A stretch of 59,768 nt of DNA, taken from the NCBI GenBank assembly GCA_016124645.1, contig WGNE01000026.1, positions 1-59,768 of the forward strand, written 5' to 3'. Source of the DNA: Alphaproteobacteria bacterium (GTDB lineage: Bacteria; Pseudomonadota; Alphaproteobacteria; Micavibrionales; UBA2020). Positions 33,688-42,734 of this stretch are shown here, one piece after another. The position numbers were made by a program, and so were the translations under genes. The notes below the pieces were generated by a model that did not search any database, was not told where the DNA came from, and saw nothing but the letters and a program-made list of their open reading frames with translations. How positions within the stretch are numbered: the first letter of the stretch is position 1; every line of letters begins with the position of its first letter.

Positions 33688-36600
33688 CGGCCTGAAAAAA
33701 TCGGCTGGTAAAGTCTTTGGCGGCGGCGAAGAGATCGACCGCATTCTCAGTTTGCCCATCACCAAGCTGCGCATCGAGCTGAAGCAGGCCTTTCAGGACA
33801 AGAAATTCACGCAAGAACAATTCGATGACTTCACCGCGCGGCTTTCGCAGGTGGATGACATCACGGCGCAGCTCGAGCTCGCGAAGAAGGCGGTTAGCGA
33901 CCGCAAGGTGGAATCCGAGATCGACATCGAGCTGAACTCTCCGGCCAAGCAGCTTCTCTGGGCCGCCGCGCTCACCCGCATGATGGACGGCGGCAAGAGC
34001 CCCGTGGCGCAAAGCGGGCTGTGGAAACAGCTGAAATCCACCATCGGCGTGCATAACGAGGCCATCGCGGTCTCCAAGGTCATCGCGTCCTCCATGCAGA
34101 ACGACGACACGACCTTCGACTGGGGGCAGCCGGGCTCGTGGTTCTATTACGACCCGCATAAAAACCACATCAACCTCGACCTTTACTTCACCCTGCTGAC
34201 GGGCTTCGAGCACATCCGCTCCGTCCACCTGCACGAGATCGGCCACAGCGAGCTGAGCAACACCTATTCGCCGCGCATGAAGGAGCTCTACGAAAAGGTC
34301 AAGCAATACATCGACCCGCGTACCGTCACCGACGAGGAGCGCGCCAAGAACCCGCCGCGCAAGATGAAGAAGAGCGAACAGCTCGAGGTGGGGATGAACG
34401 TGGCGGAATGGCAGTACCGCTTCCGCCTCTGGCACATGACGGAGGACAACTGCGTCAACCAGTTCTCCGCCAATATGTCCAAGATGCTGCCGCAGGACTT
34501 CGCCTATTCTCTCAACTACGTCAGCGCGATCCTGCAGGGCTTCGGCGAGCGCCTGAACGGGGACGAGAAGACCCGCCGCGTGCGCATCACCACCGACAAG
34601 CCGCCGCCGACGGACGAGAAAAAGCGCGAGATTTACGAAGACGCGATCAAGAAGCAGCAGGACGAGGCGCAAAAGGAATATGACGCCGCCTACAAGCGCG
34701 CCAGCAGCCCGCTGAGCCCCGCCGAGATCGCCGCGGTGAAGAAGGGCGAGATCACGCCCGAGGTCGCGCAAAAGGTCTTCAACGAGATCAACACCGCCGT
34801 GCTGCTCGCCTACTACGAAAAGAACGGCATGTTCAGCGGCAAGAGCGACAAGACATGGGAGCGCTTCCACGTCTTCCCCGAGGAAATCCGCCAGCTCGTC
34901 GATGTCTCGAACGTGCCCGACGCGAAGGGGCGCGACGCCTTCGAATACCTCTTCGACCTTTCGGGCGGGGTGAAGAAGGCGGATTACGACCTTCTCAGCA
35001 TCCCGCTGGGCCGCTATCAGGCTGAAGAATACCTGCGCGACAACACCGCCGTCGGCAAGGCCTTCAACAAGCGGCTGGCGAAGGAGGAAGCGCAGCTTCC
35101 CCCCGGCGCCGACGGCCGCCCCGGCAAACTGGACGAACCCTCGCGCGTCGCGCTGATGCAGGAAGTGCTGCAGCAGCCTGAATTCATGGGGGCGAAGGCG
35201 CCCGTGTCCTCGGAAGCGGAAAAGGTCTTTTACGAACAGGCCGCGCTGGAAATCCTGCGCGCCAAGGACGTGCTGGGCGCGACAGCCGACCAGACCGTGG
35301 CCGATTCCGGCAAGGACGCCGTGGAGAACCTGCTCGAGCAGGCGGCGCATGTGCGCGGCACCCGCGGGCTGCAGCCCCAGCCGGCCGACCGGATGCTGGT
35401 CGTCGAGCCTTACAACAACGTGAAGGACAGCTACCAGAACGTCGTCGCCGCCACCTCCGTGCAGCGCGGCGTGATGATGGAGCATATCTGGGACCTCTAC
35501 CTCAAGCCCTTCGCCGACGTGCTTTTGAAGGACTATGAGAAGAAGCTGGAAGAGCGCCTCGACCAGAAACAGAAAAAAGGCCAGCAGAACAAGAACCAGC
35601 AAAACCAGCAGGGCGACCAAGGCGATCAGGGCGACCCCAGCGACCAGAGCGGCGATCAGGGCGAGCAAAGCGAAAACGGCAGCCCGCAGCAGCAAAGCGG
35701 CGGTGGCGGCGGCGGTGACAGCCAGCCCGACCCCTCTCAGCAGGGCGGCGGCGACGGCGAGCCCGATCCTTCCGGCGGCGGCTCGCAGGAAAGCGATCCG
35801 CAGCAACAGCAAGGCGGTGGCGGCGGCGAGGAAGACCCCGAGCTCGACATGGACGAAGACCTGCAGGACCAGGTCGGCGACATGGCCGAAAACCCTGAGG
35901 AAAAGCGCGACAAGGAAAACGCCGAAAACGGCGCGGGCGGACAGCAGAACGACGAGAACGACCCGCAGAACCAGCAGGGAAGCGGCGAGGGCGACGAGAA
36001 CAAGGACGCCGCGCAGAACGACGGCAAGGATCAGGACGGCCACGGCGGTCCCGGATGGGATCAGGACCCGAACGAGCAGGGGCAGGAGCCGAAAAAAGTC
36101 GGCGACATGAAAGATCAGGACGTCATCGACGAGGAGATGAGCGAGCAGCAGAAGGAGGCCATGAAGCAGGCCGCCAAGGGCATGCCCAAGGTCGATCCCA
36201 ACGCCATGAAGTCCAACAACGCGGGCGATCAGGCGGGCATCGACCTTGCCAAGCTGGCCAAGGGCGACTGGACGGATTTCAACCGCCGCATCCTCGAGCT
36301 CTCGCCGGTCATCAACCAGGTCGCGCTGTCCTACAAGCGCATCCGCGAGGCGCAGCGCCGGCAGATCCTGCAAAAGGCCAAGACGCTGGACTACCTGCCG
36401 CCCGACGGCGACATTCAGGACCGCCTCGACCGCGACAAGGTGCTGGAAACCAAGTTCCGCAAGGCGACCCGCCAGAAGCTGACGACCGACGACGCCAAGA
36501 AGTTCCAGGAAGACGAGGTGCTGACCACCGAAAGCACCATCGAGATCACCGCGATGATCGACGGTTCCGGCTCCATGCCAAGCGTGCAGCTGGGCAACGG

Positions 36601-37210
36601 CGTCACGGCGATGGACGTCGCGCTGCAAAGCGCGGTCATCAACTACATGGCCTGCCGCAAGGCCGGCATCGACAGCTATATCGTGATGTGGGGCGACCCG
36701 GAGCCGCTCATCATCGCCACGCCGGATTCGAACCTGAAGGAAGTGGGCGAGAAGCTTGAAAAACTGCGCCGCGGCACGGGCAGCGGCACCAGCCTCGCGC
36801 CCGGCATCGTCAAGACGATCGAGGCGATGTCCAGGCACAAGAACAAGAACGGCACCATCAGCGGCTCGTCGCACATCCTCGTCTATTCCGACGGCGACAT
36901 CGGCGACTTCACCGCGACGGTGGACAAGCTGAGCATCGTCAGCAAGAACGCCAAGAACCTTTCGGTCGATGTGGCGGTGCTCAAAAGGCCGGGCGACGCC
37001 TCGGTGTCGAAGATGGAAAACGCCTTCCAGACGGTCATCGACCGTTCGGGCGACAAGCTGGTCGGCATCGTGCGTGGCAGCAACGCGCAGGAAGTGCCGC
37101 TGGAGCTGGCGCGGCTGATGCAGAAACGCGTGCGCCGCTTCCAGGTCAAGGCGGAAAACGACAAGGAAAAACGGCGACGGCTCAAGCAGTTGCACAAGAA
37201 GCTGGTCTGA
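33680..37210 (+). CDS. Large zincin-like and VWA domain protein
   Basis: 1176 residues. The N-terminal part (~1-600) is globular and has HLHEIGHSELSN with a HExxH motif (His185-Glu186-His189), as in zinc metallopeptidases. Residues ~625-830 are low-complexity, rich in Gln, Asp, Gly and Glu. The C-terminal ~230 residues are a von Willebrand A domain with MIDAS DGSGS (Asp961-Ser965) and HILVYSDGDIGDF. The last residues are basic. VWA proteins usually act with a MoxR/CobS-type AAA+ ATPase, and one follows 69 nt downstream. It partly resembles CobT and the DUF2201 metallopeptidase-VWA proteins, but the fusion is larger. Target unknown. Confidence 0.8.
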   Translation: MFDGLKKSAGKVFGGGEEIDRILSLPITKLRIELKQAFQDKKFTQEQFDDFTARLSQVDDITAQLELAKKAVSDRKVESEIDIELNSPAKQLLWAAALTRMMDGGKSPVAQSGLWKQLKSTIGVHNEAIAVSKVIASSMQNDDTTFDWGQPGSWFYYDPHKNHINLDLYFTLLTGFEHIRSVHLHEIGHSELSNTYSPRMKELYEKVKQYIDPRTVTDEERAKNPPRKMKKSEQLEVGMNVAEWQYRFRLWHMTEDNCVNQFSANMSKMLPQDFAYSLNYVSAILQGFGERLNGDEKTRRVRITTDKPPPTDEKKREIYEDAIKKQQDEAQKEYDAAYKRASSPLSPAEIAAVKKGEITPEVAQKVFNEINTAVLLAYYEKNGMFSGKSDKTWERFHVFPEEIRQLVDVSNVPDAKGRDAFEYLFDLSGGVKKADYDLLSIPLGRYQAEEYLRDNTAVGKAFNKRLAKEEAQLPPGADGRPGKLDEPSRVALMQEVLQQPEFMGAKAPVSSEAEKVFYEQAALEILRAKDVLGATADQTVADSGKDAVENLLEQAAHVRGTRGLQPQPADRMLVVEPYNNVKDSYQNVVAATSVQRGVMMEHIWDLYLKPFADVLLKDYEKKLEERLDQKQKKGQQNKNQQNQQGDQGDQGDPSDQSGDQGEQSENGSPQQQSGGGGGGDSQPDPSQQGGGDGEPDPSGGGSQESDPQQQQGGGGGEEDPELDMDEDLQDQVGDMAENPEEKRDKENAENGAGGQQNDENDPQNQQGSGEGDENKDAAQNDGKDQDGHGGPGWDQDPNEQGQEPKKVGDMKDQDVIDEEMSEQQKEAMKQAAKGMPKVDPNAMKSNNAGDQAGIDLAKLAKGDWTDFNRRILELSPVINQVALSYKRIREAQRRQILQKAKTLDYLPPDGDIQDRLDRDKVLETKFRKATRQKLTTDDAKKFQEDEVLTTESTIEITAMIDGSGSMPSVQLGNGVTAMDVALQSAVINYMACRKAGIDSYIVMWGDPEPLIIATPDSNLKEVGEKLEKLRRGTGSGTSLAPGIVKTIEAMSRHKNKNGTISGSSHILVYSDGDIGDFTATVDKLSIVSKNAKNLSVDVAVLKRPGDASVSKMENAFQTVIDRSGDKLVGIVRGSNAQEVPLELARLMQKRVRRFQVKAENDKEKRRRLKQLHKKLV

Positions 37211-37279
37211 AAAGACATGCTTTGAAGGAATGAAAGACGAAACGAGACAGGCAATAAAGGGATTAAACAGGAGCGTAAG

Positions 37280-39946
37280 ATGGCAGAACGAAAAGAATCG
37301 CTGATGGACAAAAAAGTATCGGAACTGACGGCGGACCAGTTCCGCTCGCTCATGAAGCCGATCGGCCTTCCCGGGCTTCCGTACCCCATGGCCAAGCTGT
37401 CCAAGACGGCGGACGGGTCGATGGAGCACGACGTCGGCGTGATTGAATCGGCGCAGAACCCGCTCATCATGTACTCCGAGCAGTCGATGGAGCGCATCAA
37501 CGGCATGCTGTTCCGCCAGATGCCCATTCCGGGCATGATGTTCATGCTGCGCGACCTTTTGAAGAAGATCGAGCCCGAAAGCAAGAACCGCATCATGACG
37601 GTCTTCGGCGACGCGGCCTTCGGTAAATCCCACCTGTTCAAGCTGGTCGGCAACCTCGTGCACCCCGAGGGACCCATCGCGGTCGATTGCGGCGGCATGA
37701 ACATGCGCGAATTGTTCTTCCGCACCGTCATCGACTACGGCGCGGGCGTGAAGGAGCAGTTCGAGCAGCGCGTGAGCAAAGGGCAGGTCTCCGAGACTTC
37801 GCTGAAGGCGCTGGAAGAGCAGTTCCCCGGCGCCGTCGTGCAGAAGGACGACAAGACCTTCATCGACTGGCACCAGATCGGCCAGCCGCGCAAGAAGGGC
37901 GCGGGCGTGAAGGAGGACGAGGACCGCGGTGACGCCATGCGCCGCGCCGCGCAGGTCATGAAGGACATCTACGAAAAGGAAGGCATCGACGTGCAGTCCA
38001 ACGCCTTCGGCATCAAGATGGTGCCGGGCGAGGTCTTCGAATCCATCGAAAGCGGCCGCCCGCTGTTCCTTGACGAGTTCAACAAGTCGAAAGCGGGCAC
38101 GCTGGACACCTTCCAGACCTTCCTGCAGTTCGCCAACGGCGAGATCGACGAGGTCACGCTCTACAACCCCATGGGCTCGACCGACGACGACAGCCCGAAA
38201 TCCATCACCATCACCCGCGACATGCTGAAGCCGGGCTGGCACATGGGCATCGCCGGCAACGACAAGAGCGACGGCAGCACCACGCAGGAGCTCTCGGTCT
38301 CCATGATGACCCGCCTGAACCCGCTGCGCATCGGCGAGCCCTCGGAGCGCGACTGGCGCCACCGTATCTCGCAGGTCTGGACGGGCATGCCGCTGGTCAC
38401 GCTCTACAACCTCTTCGAGGGCACGGCCAAGGCCAAGCCCGCCGAATTCGCGAATTTCCTTATCGAAATGCGCAAGCTGGGGCTGAGCGCGCAGGAGGTC
38501 AAGGCGATCCCGCCGCATGAAATCTATTTCCTGCAGAACTTCCAGGAAACGGTGACGGCGGTCAACCAGGTCTCGAACTACTACGCCGACCGGCTGAAGC
38601 TGGCGGATCCCGAATCCCCCATGCTGAACCAGAAGGCCTACGAGAACCTCGCGGACGAGATCGCCGCCGACGGCGACAAGATCTTCGTCAGCTTCCGCAA
38701 GGTCATCGCGGACTTCAACCGCGCGGTCGAAGGCATGGCCGAGGTGCGCGACGCCAAGGCGGCCACGCTCTCGCTCAACCTTTCCGAGGTGTTCAAGAGC
38801 GTCGATCTCAGCTCCGTCGGCAAGACGATGCCGGGCTGGCACCGCTTCGGCGCCAACATGGTCCAGGCCATTCAGGAAGACATCGTGAACGACACGATCG
38901 GCATGCCGCGCACCCGCGCCGCGCTGCTGACGCTGTGCGAGAACAACGGCATCTTCGCGCCCGAATTCAAGGAAGGCAAGGAAAGCAAGAGCGTCAAGCC
39001 GCTGCCGGAACTCCTGAAATACGACGGGTTGAAGGACCTGGGCGGCACCGACGAGCTGATGGAGCTGCGCGGCGTGCTCATGGCCTGCCTGAAGAGCCAG
39101 TACAAGAACCTCAAGCAGAGCGACGACAACGTCATTCCGCTGGAAAACCTCGGCCGCGCGCTGCAGGAGCTGAAGGGCCAGAAGGAAGAATCGCCGCAGG
39201 CCTATATCGTGCCGAACGACGACCTCAACAACGTCAACGGCACGCCGCTGCTTTCCGGTCGCGCGCTGCCGATCTACGATCTCGAGGACCCGGAGAACTC
39301 GGACGAATACACGCTGGTGGATTTCCGCGCCGCGCTGGCCGGCCTTGCCGTGCCGGAATACGCGGACGAGAACCGCAAGCGCATCTGGCCGGTCAGCCTG
39401 CACGAGTTCGTGACCGAGCGCCCGACCGAACCCGCCGACATCGAGGCCTTCAACACGCTGGAAGGCAAGTCGGAGGTCGGGTTCAACATCACGGTGCTGG
39501 CGGCGGCGGATTCGAAGAAGAATCCGGCCTACCTTTTCCTCATCGAAGACAGGGTGCAGCTGGGCGACACCATGCGCCAGAAGCTGATGGTCGTGGGGCC
39601 GGAAGACATCTCGCCCCAGCTGCAGTCGGAGCTGACGAAGAACGGCGTTTCCTACGTCGTGAAGAGCGACAAGGGAACCGAGCAGAAGATCAACGACTTC
39701 CTGGCCGAAGGCGCCCGCATCCGCGGGGAGGAAGGCAAGCTGGCCGGCGATACCGAAAAGGTCATCGAGGGGCTCATCAAGGCCTTCTCCGCCGTCTGCG
39801 AGCTGTCGGACACGGAGCAGAACGAGACCAACCCGTCGCAGATGATCGTGGGCAAGGGCACCACCCTCGGCCATGTCATCCACAACACCACCTCCACGCC
39901 GTCGGTTTATACCAGCATCGTCAAGCCGAAGATGGCGGGCGGCTAG
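37280..39946 (+). CDS. Large AAA+ ATPase, MoxR/CobS-like
   Basis: 888 residues. ATPase core in the N-terminal half: Walker A GDAAFGKS (Lys116), Walker B PLFLDEFNKSK (Asp265-Glu266), and an Arg-containing segment EPSERDWRHR. A ~50-residue insert (KDDKTFIDWHQIG...) sits between A and B. The C-terminal ~350 residues have no motif I know (LYNPMGSTDDDSP precedes them). AGGAG (37269-37273) sets the ATG at 37280. With the VWA protein it probably forms an ATP-driven complex that inserts a metal or remodels a protein. Much longer than the ~300-400 residues of MoxR or CobS. Confidence 0.85.
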   Translation: MAERKESLMDKKVSELTADQFRSLMKPIGLPGLPYPMAKLSKTADGSMEHDVGVIESAQNPLIMYSEQSMERINGMLFRQMPIPGMMFMLRDLLKKIEPESKNRIMTVFGDAAFGKSHLFKLVGNLVHPEGPIAVDCGGMNMRELFFRTVIDYGAGVKEQFEQRVSKGQVSETSLKALEEQFPGAVVQKDDKTFIDWHQIGQPRKKGAGVKEDEDRGDAMRRAAQVMKDIYEKEGIDVQSNAFGIKMVPGEVFESIESGRPLFLDEFNKSKAGTLDTFQTFLQFANGEIDEVTLYNPMGSTDDDSPKSITITRDMLKPGWHMGIAGNDKSDGSTTQELSVSMMTRLNPLRIGEPSERDWRHRISQVWTGMPLVTLYNLFEGTAKAKPAEFANFLIEMRKLGLSAQEVKAIPPHEIYFLQNFQETVTAVNQVSNYYADRLKLADPESPMLNQKAYENLADEIAADGDKIFVSFRKVIADFNRAVEGMAEVRDAKAATLSLNLSEVFKSVDLSSVGKTMPGWHRFGANMVQAIQEDIVNDTIGMPRTRAALLTLCENNGIFAPEFKEGKESKSVKPLPELLKYDGLKDLGGTDELMELRGVLMACLKSQYKNLKQSDDNVIPLENLGRALQELKGQKEESPQAYIVPNDDLNNVNGTPLLSGRALPIYDLEDPENSDEYTLVDFRAALAGLAVPEYADENRKRIWPVSLHEFVTERPTEPADIEAFNTLEGKSEVGFNITVLAAADSKKNPAYLFLIEDRVQLGDTMRQKLMVVGPEDISPQLQSELTKNGVSYVVKSDKGTEQKINDFLAEGARIRGEEGKLAGDTEKVIEGLIKAFSAVCELSDTEQNETNPSQMIVGKGTTLGHVIHNTTSTPSVYTSIVKPKMAGG

Positions 39947-39996
39947 GATCGCCCCGCGACCGGTGAAAGCGTAGAGGACAAAGAGGAGACACGAAG

Positions 39997-40317
39997 ATGC
40001 AAGTGGATGCGAAAGACGCCAAGGAACTGCTGGAAACGCTGGCCCTGAACCATGCCGCGGAATTTTCCCTGCACGGCGAGCAGCACGCCAGCCGCGTGGC
40101 GAAACTGGCCGTCAGCAGCTGGCAGGCGGAGATTATCCGCGCCTCCAACGACATCGCGCAGGCGGAAAACCCGGAAGAGCTGCGCAGCCTGATGGCAGAT
40201 CGCGACTGCGCTGTGATTTTCCTGCCACAGTCGGCCATGGTGACCGCTGAAATCATTGATAGAATCTGTCGTGAATCGACCTTCGACAAGATGATCGTCT
40301 GGGAAACCAACGACTGA
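39997..40317 (+). CDS. Small protein of the VWA/AAA+ locus
   Basis: 106 residues, start after AAAGAGGAGAC, 50 nt after the ATPase stop, same strand. Predicted helical N-terminus (KDAKELLETLALNHAAEFSL), then short strands (CAVIFLPQSAMVTAEIIDRI). No membrane segment or signal. No family recognised. Position makes it a likely third subunit or regulator of the complex. Confidence 0.7.
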   Translation: MQVDAKDAKELLETLALNHAAEFSLHGEQHASRVAKLAVSSWQAEIIRASNDIAQAENPEELRSLMADRDCAVIFLPQSAMVTAEIIDRICRESTFDKMIVWETND

Positions 40318-40680
40318 TTTCCGCTTTTTTCGACCGCGAATTTCGACGCAGGCGATTTTGTCGCTTTCCTGCTACAGCTTTCTGTGGCATACTCGTCACA
40401 TCTTTAACACCTAACGAAGGAGGAAATGAACATGATAACTGATTCTCAATATGTCACTTCATTTCCGGGCTTCTGCTAGACAATATGTCGTCGCGGGCCT
40501 GGGAAAAACGGGAATTCCAGGCCGGATTTGTAGCAAAAGAAGCTTTTTCAACCTTCACTACTCGTCTGCCACATCACTAGCGAACTTTAATAATCTGATC
40601 TTGCCCTTGCAGTCTGGACACGGGGGATCGTCTTTAAAAGGGAATGCCGGCCGTTTAATAAACAGCCAGTAGATGTAGTT
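40318..40680. other. Scarred intergenic region with gene fragments
   Basis: 363 nt. It contains a strong AAGGAGG, a murD-like 5' fragment (40432-40540) broken by a 34-bp insertion, an imperfect GGCCTGG/CCAGGCC hairpin (40496-40523), and a minus-strand frame at 40558-40680 reading PPCPDCKGKIRLLKFA before a stop, which could be the tail of another gene. A possible weak promoter TTTAAA-17-TAATAA lies upstream of the ABC gene. Confidence 0.6.
40432..40540 (+). pseudogene. murD-like N-terminal fragment with 34-bp insertion
   Basis: Read from the ATG at 40432, 8 nt after AAGGAGG, the frame gives MITDSQYV and stops after 15 codons. CAATATGTC is repeated at 40447-40455 and 40481-40489. Removing one repeat plus the 25 nt between them restores MITDSQYVVAGLGKTGIPG, the pattern of the MurD N-terminus (a D-glutamate ligase Rossmann loop). 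The match is lost beyond ~20 codons. It could be a transposon scar with a 9-bp target duplication, or chance. Confidence 0.45.
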
Positions 40681-42543
40681 ATGACTGATACGGAAGAAAA
40701 ACGGGAAGGCCCGGACATCTCCTACAAGGATGTCGCGCGCTTTACCTGGCACTATTGGAGGCCGAACAAGTGGCTTGGCGTCGCTTCGGCTGCTCTGATG
40801 CTGTCTGCCGTGTCGATGGACGCGATCGTCCCCGTCTATTCGGGCAAGATCATCGACGCGCTGACGAACCATACACCGGGCGATACGGCGGCGGAACATG
40901 CCGCCTGGATGGCTTTCATGGGCTTCACGCTCGTGGGGCTGACCAACCAGATCCTTCGCGTCTGTTCCATTTACTTCTGGAACAGATTCGCCACGCGCAA
41001 CCTGTCCGCGATCGTCAAGGACGGGCTGCAGAAGGTCCAGCGTTTCAGTTCCGACTGGCACGCGAACACCTTCGCGGGCGGCACGGTGCGCAAGATCACC
41101 CGCTGCATGTGGTCCTTCGACAGTTTCGAGGACACCTTGCTGATGGGGCTGATGCCGGCCATCACCATCATGATCGGCGTCATGTTCATGCTCAGCCTCA
41201 AGCTGCCGCTGGTCGGCCTTGCGGCAGGCGTGCTGATCGTGCTGTATTGCGCCGTGAGCATCTGGATGTCGCTCAAGATACTGGCGCCGCGCTTCAGGGA
41301 TTCCGCCGAATCCGACACGAAAGTGGGCGCGACGCTGGCCGATATCATCACGGGCAACCCGACGGTCAAGGCCTTCGGGGCCGAGGAGCGCGAAGACGCG
41401 CTGTTCGGCGAGGTCGTGAAAACCTGGCAGAAAAAATCGCTGTTTGCATGGCAGACGGGTGTGAAGGCGGACGCTGTCCGCTCGGTCATGCGCCTGATCA
41501 TGATGGCGACGATGATTTCGACCACCATCTTCCTCTGGACTCAGGGGAAGGCGACGCCGGGCGATATCGTGCTGGTCCTGACCACCTTCTTCATCATCGG
41601 CGGCTACCTGCGGGACATCGGGATGCACATTTCCCACCTGCAGCGCGCCACGAGCGACATGGAAGACGGTATCGGGTTCTGGCTCCGCGAGGACGATGTG
41701 GTCAACACGGATGACGCAACGTCGCTGAAAGTCAGCGGCCAGCGCCGCCGCGACCTCATCAGCTTCGACAAGGTCGGCTTTGCCTATCCTTCCACGGGCA
41801 AGTTCATCTACCGCAACATGTCGGTGGATATCGCCTCGGGCGAGAAACTTGCGCTGGTCGGGCCTTCGGGCGGCGGCAAATCCACCTTCGTGAAGCTGAT
41901 CCAGCGTCTGTACAACGTGACCGAAGGCGAAATCCGCATCGACGGTCAGGATATTTCCAAGGTCCGCATGGACAGTCTGCGCCAGCAGATCGCCCTCGTG
42001 CCGCAGGATCCCATCCTGTTCCACCGTTCGCTGTCGGAGAACATCGCCTACGGCAACCCGGGTGCGACGCAGGAGCAGATCGTGGAAGCCGCGAAGAAGG
42101 CTTACGCACACCCGTTCATCGGGAATCTGGCCAAGGGCTACGATACTCTGGTGGGCGAGCGCGGCGTCAAGCTTTCGGGCGGCGAACGCCAGCGGGTCGC
42201 CATTGCCCGCGCCATATTGGCCGATGCGCCGATATTGATCCTCGACGAGGCAACCTCGAGCCTGGATTCGATTTCGGAGCATTACATCCAGATGGCGCTG
42301 GAAGAGCTGATGAAGGGTCGCACGACCATTACCATCGCGCACCGTCTCTCGACGATTCAGAAAGCCGACCGCATTCTGGTCTTCGACAACGGCGAGATCA
42401 TCGAACAGGGTGATCACGACAGCCTGATGGCACGGCCGAACTCCCGCTACAAGGCGCTCTACGAAATGCAGGCGCTGGAGCTGGTGCCGGATCTGGACGA
42501 GGAGGGCGAAGAGCCCCGTCGCCAGGCCGCGGCAGCCGAGTAG
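40681..42543 (+). CDS. ABC exporter (half-transporter, TMD fused to NBD)
   Basis: 620 residues. Six hydrophobic segments in residues ~30-320, then an ATPase domain with Walker A GPSGGGKST, Q-loop, signature LSGGERQRVAIARA, Walker B ILILDEATSSLD and H-loop IAHRLSTI. Works as a dimer, MsbA-like in layout. Substrate not evident; it might be lipid, peptide or drug. No clear ribosome site before the ATG at 40681. The next gene is on the other strand, with a terminator between. Confidence 0.92.
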   Translation: MTDTEEKREGPDISYKDVARFTWHYWRPNKWLGVASAALMLSAVSMDAIVPVYSGKIIDALTNHTPGDTAAEHAAWMAFMGFTLVGLTNQILRVCSIYFWNRFATRNLSAIVKDGLQKVQRFSSDWHANTFAGGTVRKITRCMWSFDSFEDTLLMGLMPAITIMIGVMFMLSLKLPLVGLAAGVLIVLYCAVSIWMSLKILAPRFRDSAESDTKVGATLADIITGNPTVKAFGAEEREDALFGEVVKTWQKKSLFAWQTGVKADAVRSVMRLIMMATMISTTIFLWTQGKATPGDIVLVLTTFFIIGGYLRDIGMHISHLQRATSDMEDGIGFWLREDDVVNTDDATSLKVSGQRRRDLISFDKVGFAYPSTGKFIYRNMSVDIASGEKLALVGPSGGGKSTFVKLIQRLYNVTEGEIRIDGQDISKVRMDSLRQQIALVPQDPILFHRSLSENIAYGNPGATQEQIVEAAKKAYAHPFIGNLAKGYDTLVGERGVKLSGGERQRVAIARAILADAPILILDEATSSLDSISEHYIQMALEELMKGRTTITIAHRLSTIQKADRILVFDNGEIIEQGDHDSLMARPNSRYKALYEMQALELVPDLDEEGEEPRRQAAAAE

Positions 42544-42584
42544 GGGAAAACGGCCCTTCAACAAGGCCAAACGAAAAAGGGAAA

Positions 42585-42610
42585 AGCCCGCCGGCAACGG
42601 CGGGCTTTTT
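42585..42610 (+). terminator. Rho-independent terminator
   Basis: Stem AGCCCGCCG (42585-42593) with CGGCGGGCT (42598-42606), GCAA loop, then T-run. Ends the ABC transporter gene. Confidence 0.9.
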
Positions 42611-42627
42611 CACGTGCGGCGTGAAGT

Positions 42628-42730
42628 GAAGTACCCTCATCCGACCGCTGCGCGGCCACCTTCTCCCAGAGGGAGAAGGAAGAGCCGTCAAGCCCTCTCC
42701 CTCTGGGAGAGGGTTGGGTGAGGGTACTTC
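42628..42730. repeat. Palindromic intergenic repeat (REP/RPE-like), 103 bp
   Basis: Outer inverted repeats GAAGTACCCTCA (42628-42639) and TGAGGGTACTTC (42719-42730) enclose two smaller hairpins: 42659-42679 (CCTTCTCCC/GGGAGAAGG) and 42693-42713 (CCCTCTCCC/GGGAGAGGG). The inner text CTCATCCGACCGCTGCGCGG is like repeats known from rhizobia and other alphaproteobacteria. Lies between convergent genes. Confidence 0.8.
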
Positions 42731-42734
42731 CGCG

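Noticed and set aside
33629-39883. Very long open frame (about 2080 codons) on the minus strand opposite the VWA and AAA+ genes
   Set aside because: A GC-rich mirror of the coding strand; no ribosome site, signal or domain, while the plus strand has clear Walker, VWA and HExxH motifs.
40558-40680. Minus-strand frame ending CPDCKGKIRLLKFASDVADE, zinc-ribbon-like
   Set aside because: No start codon with a ribosome site within the gap; the longer frame runs through the ABC transporter gene. Perhaps a fragment, noted only in the region entry.
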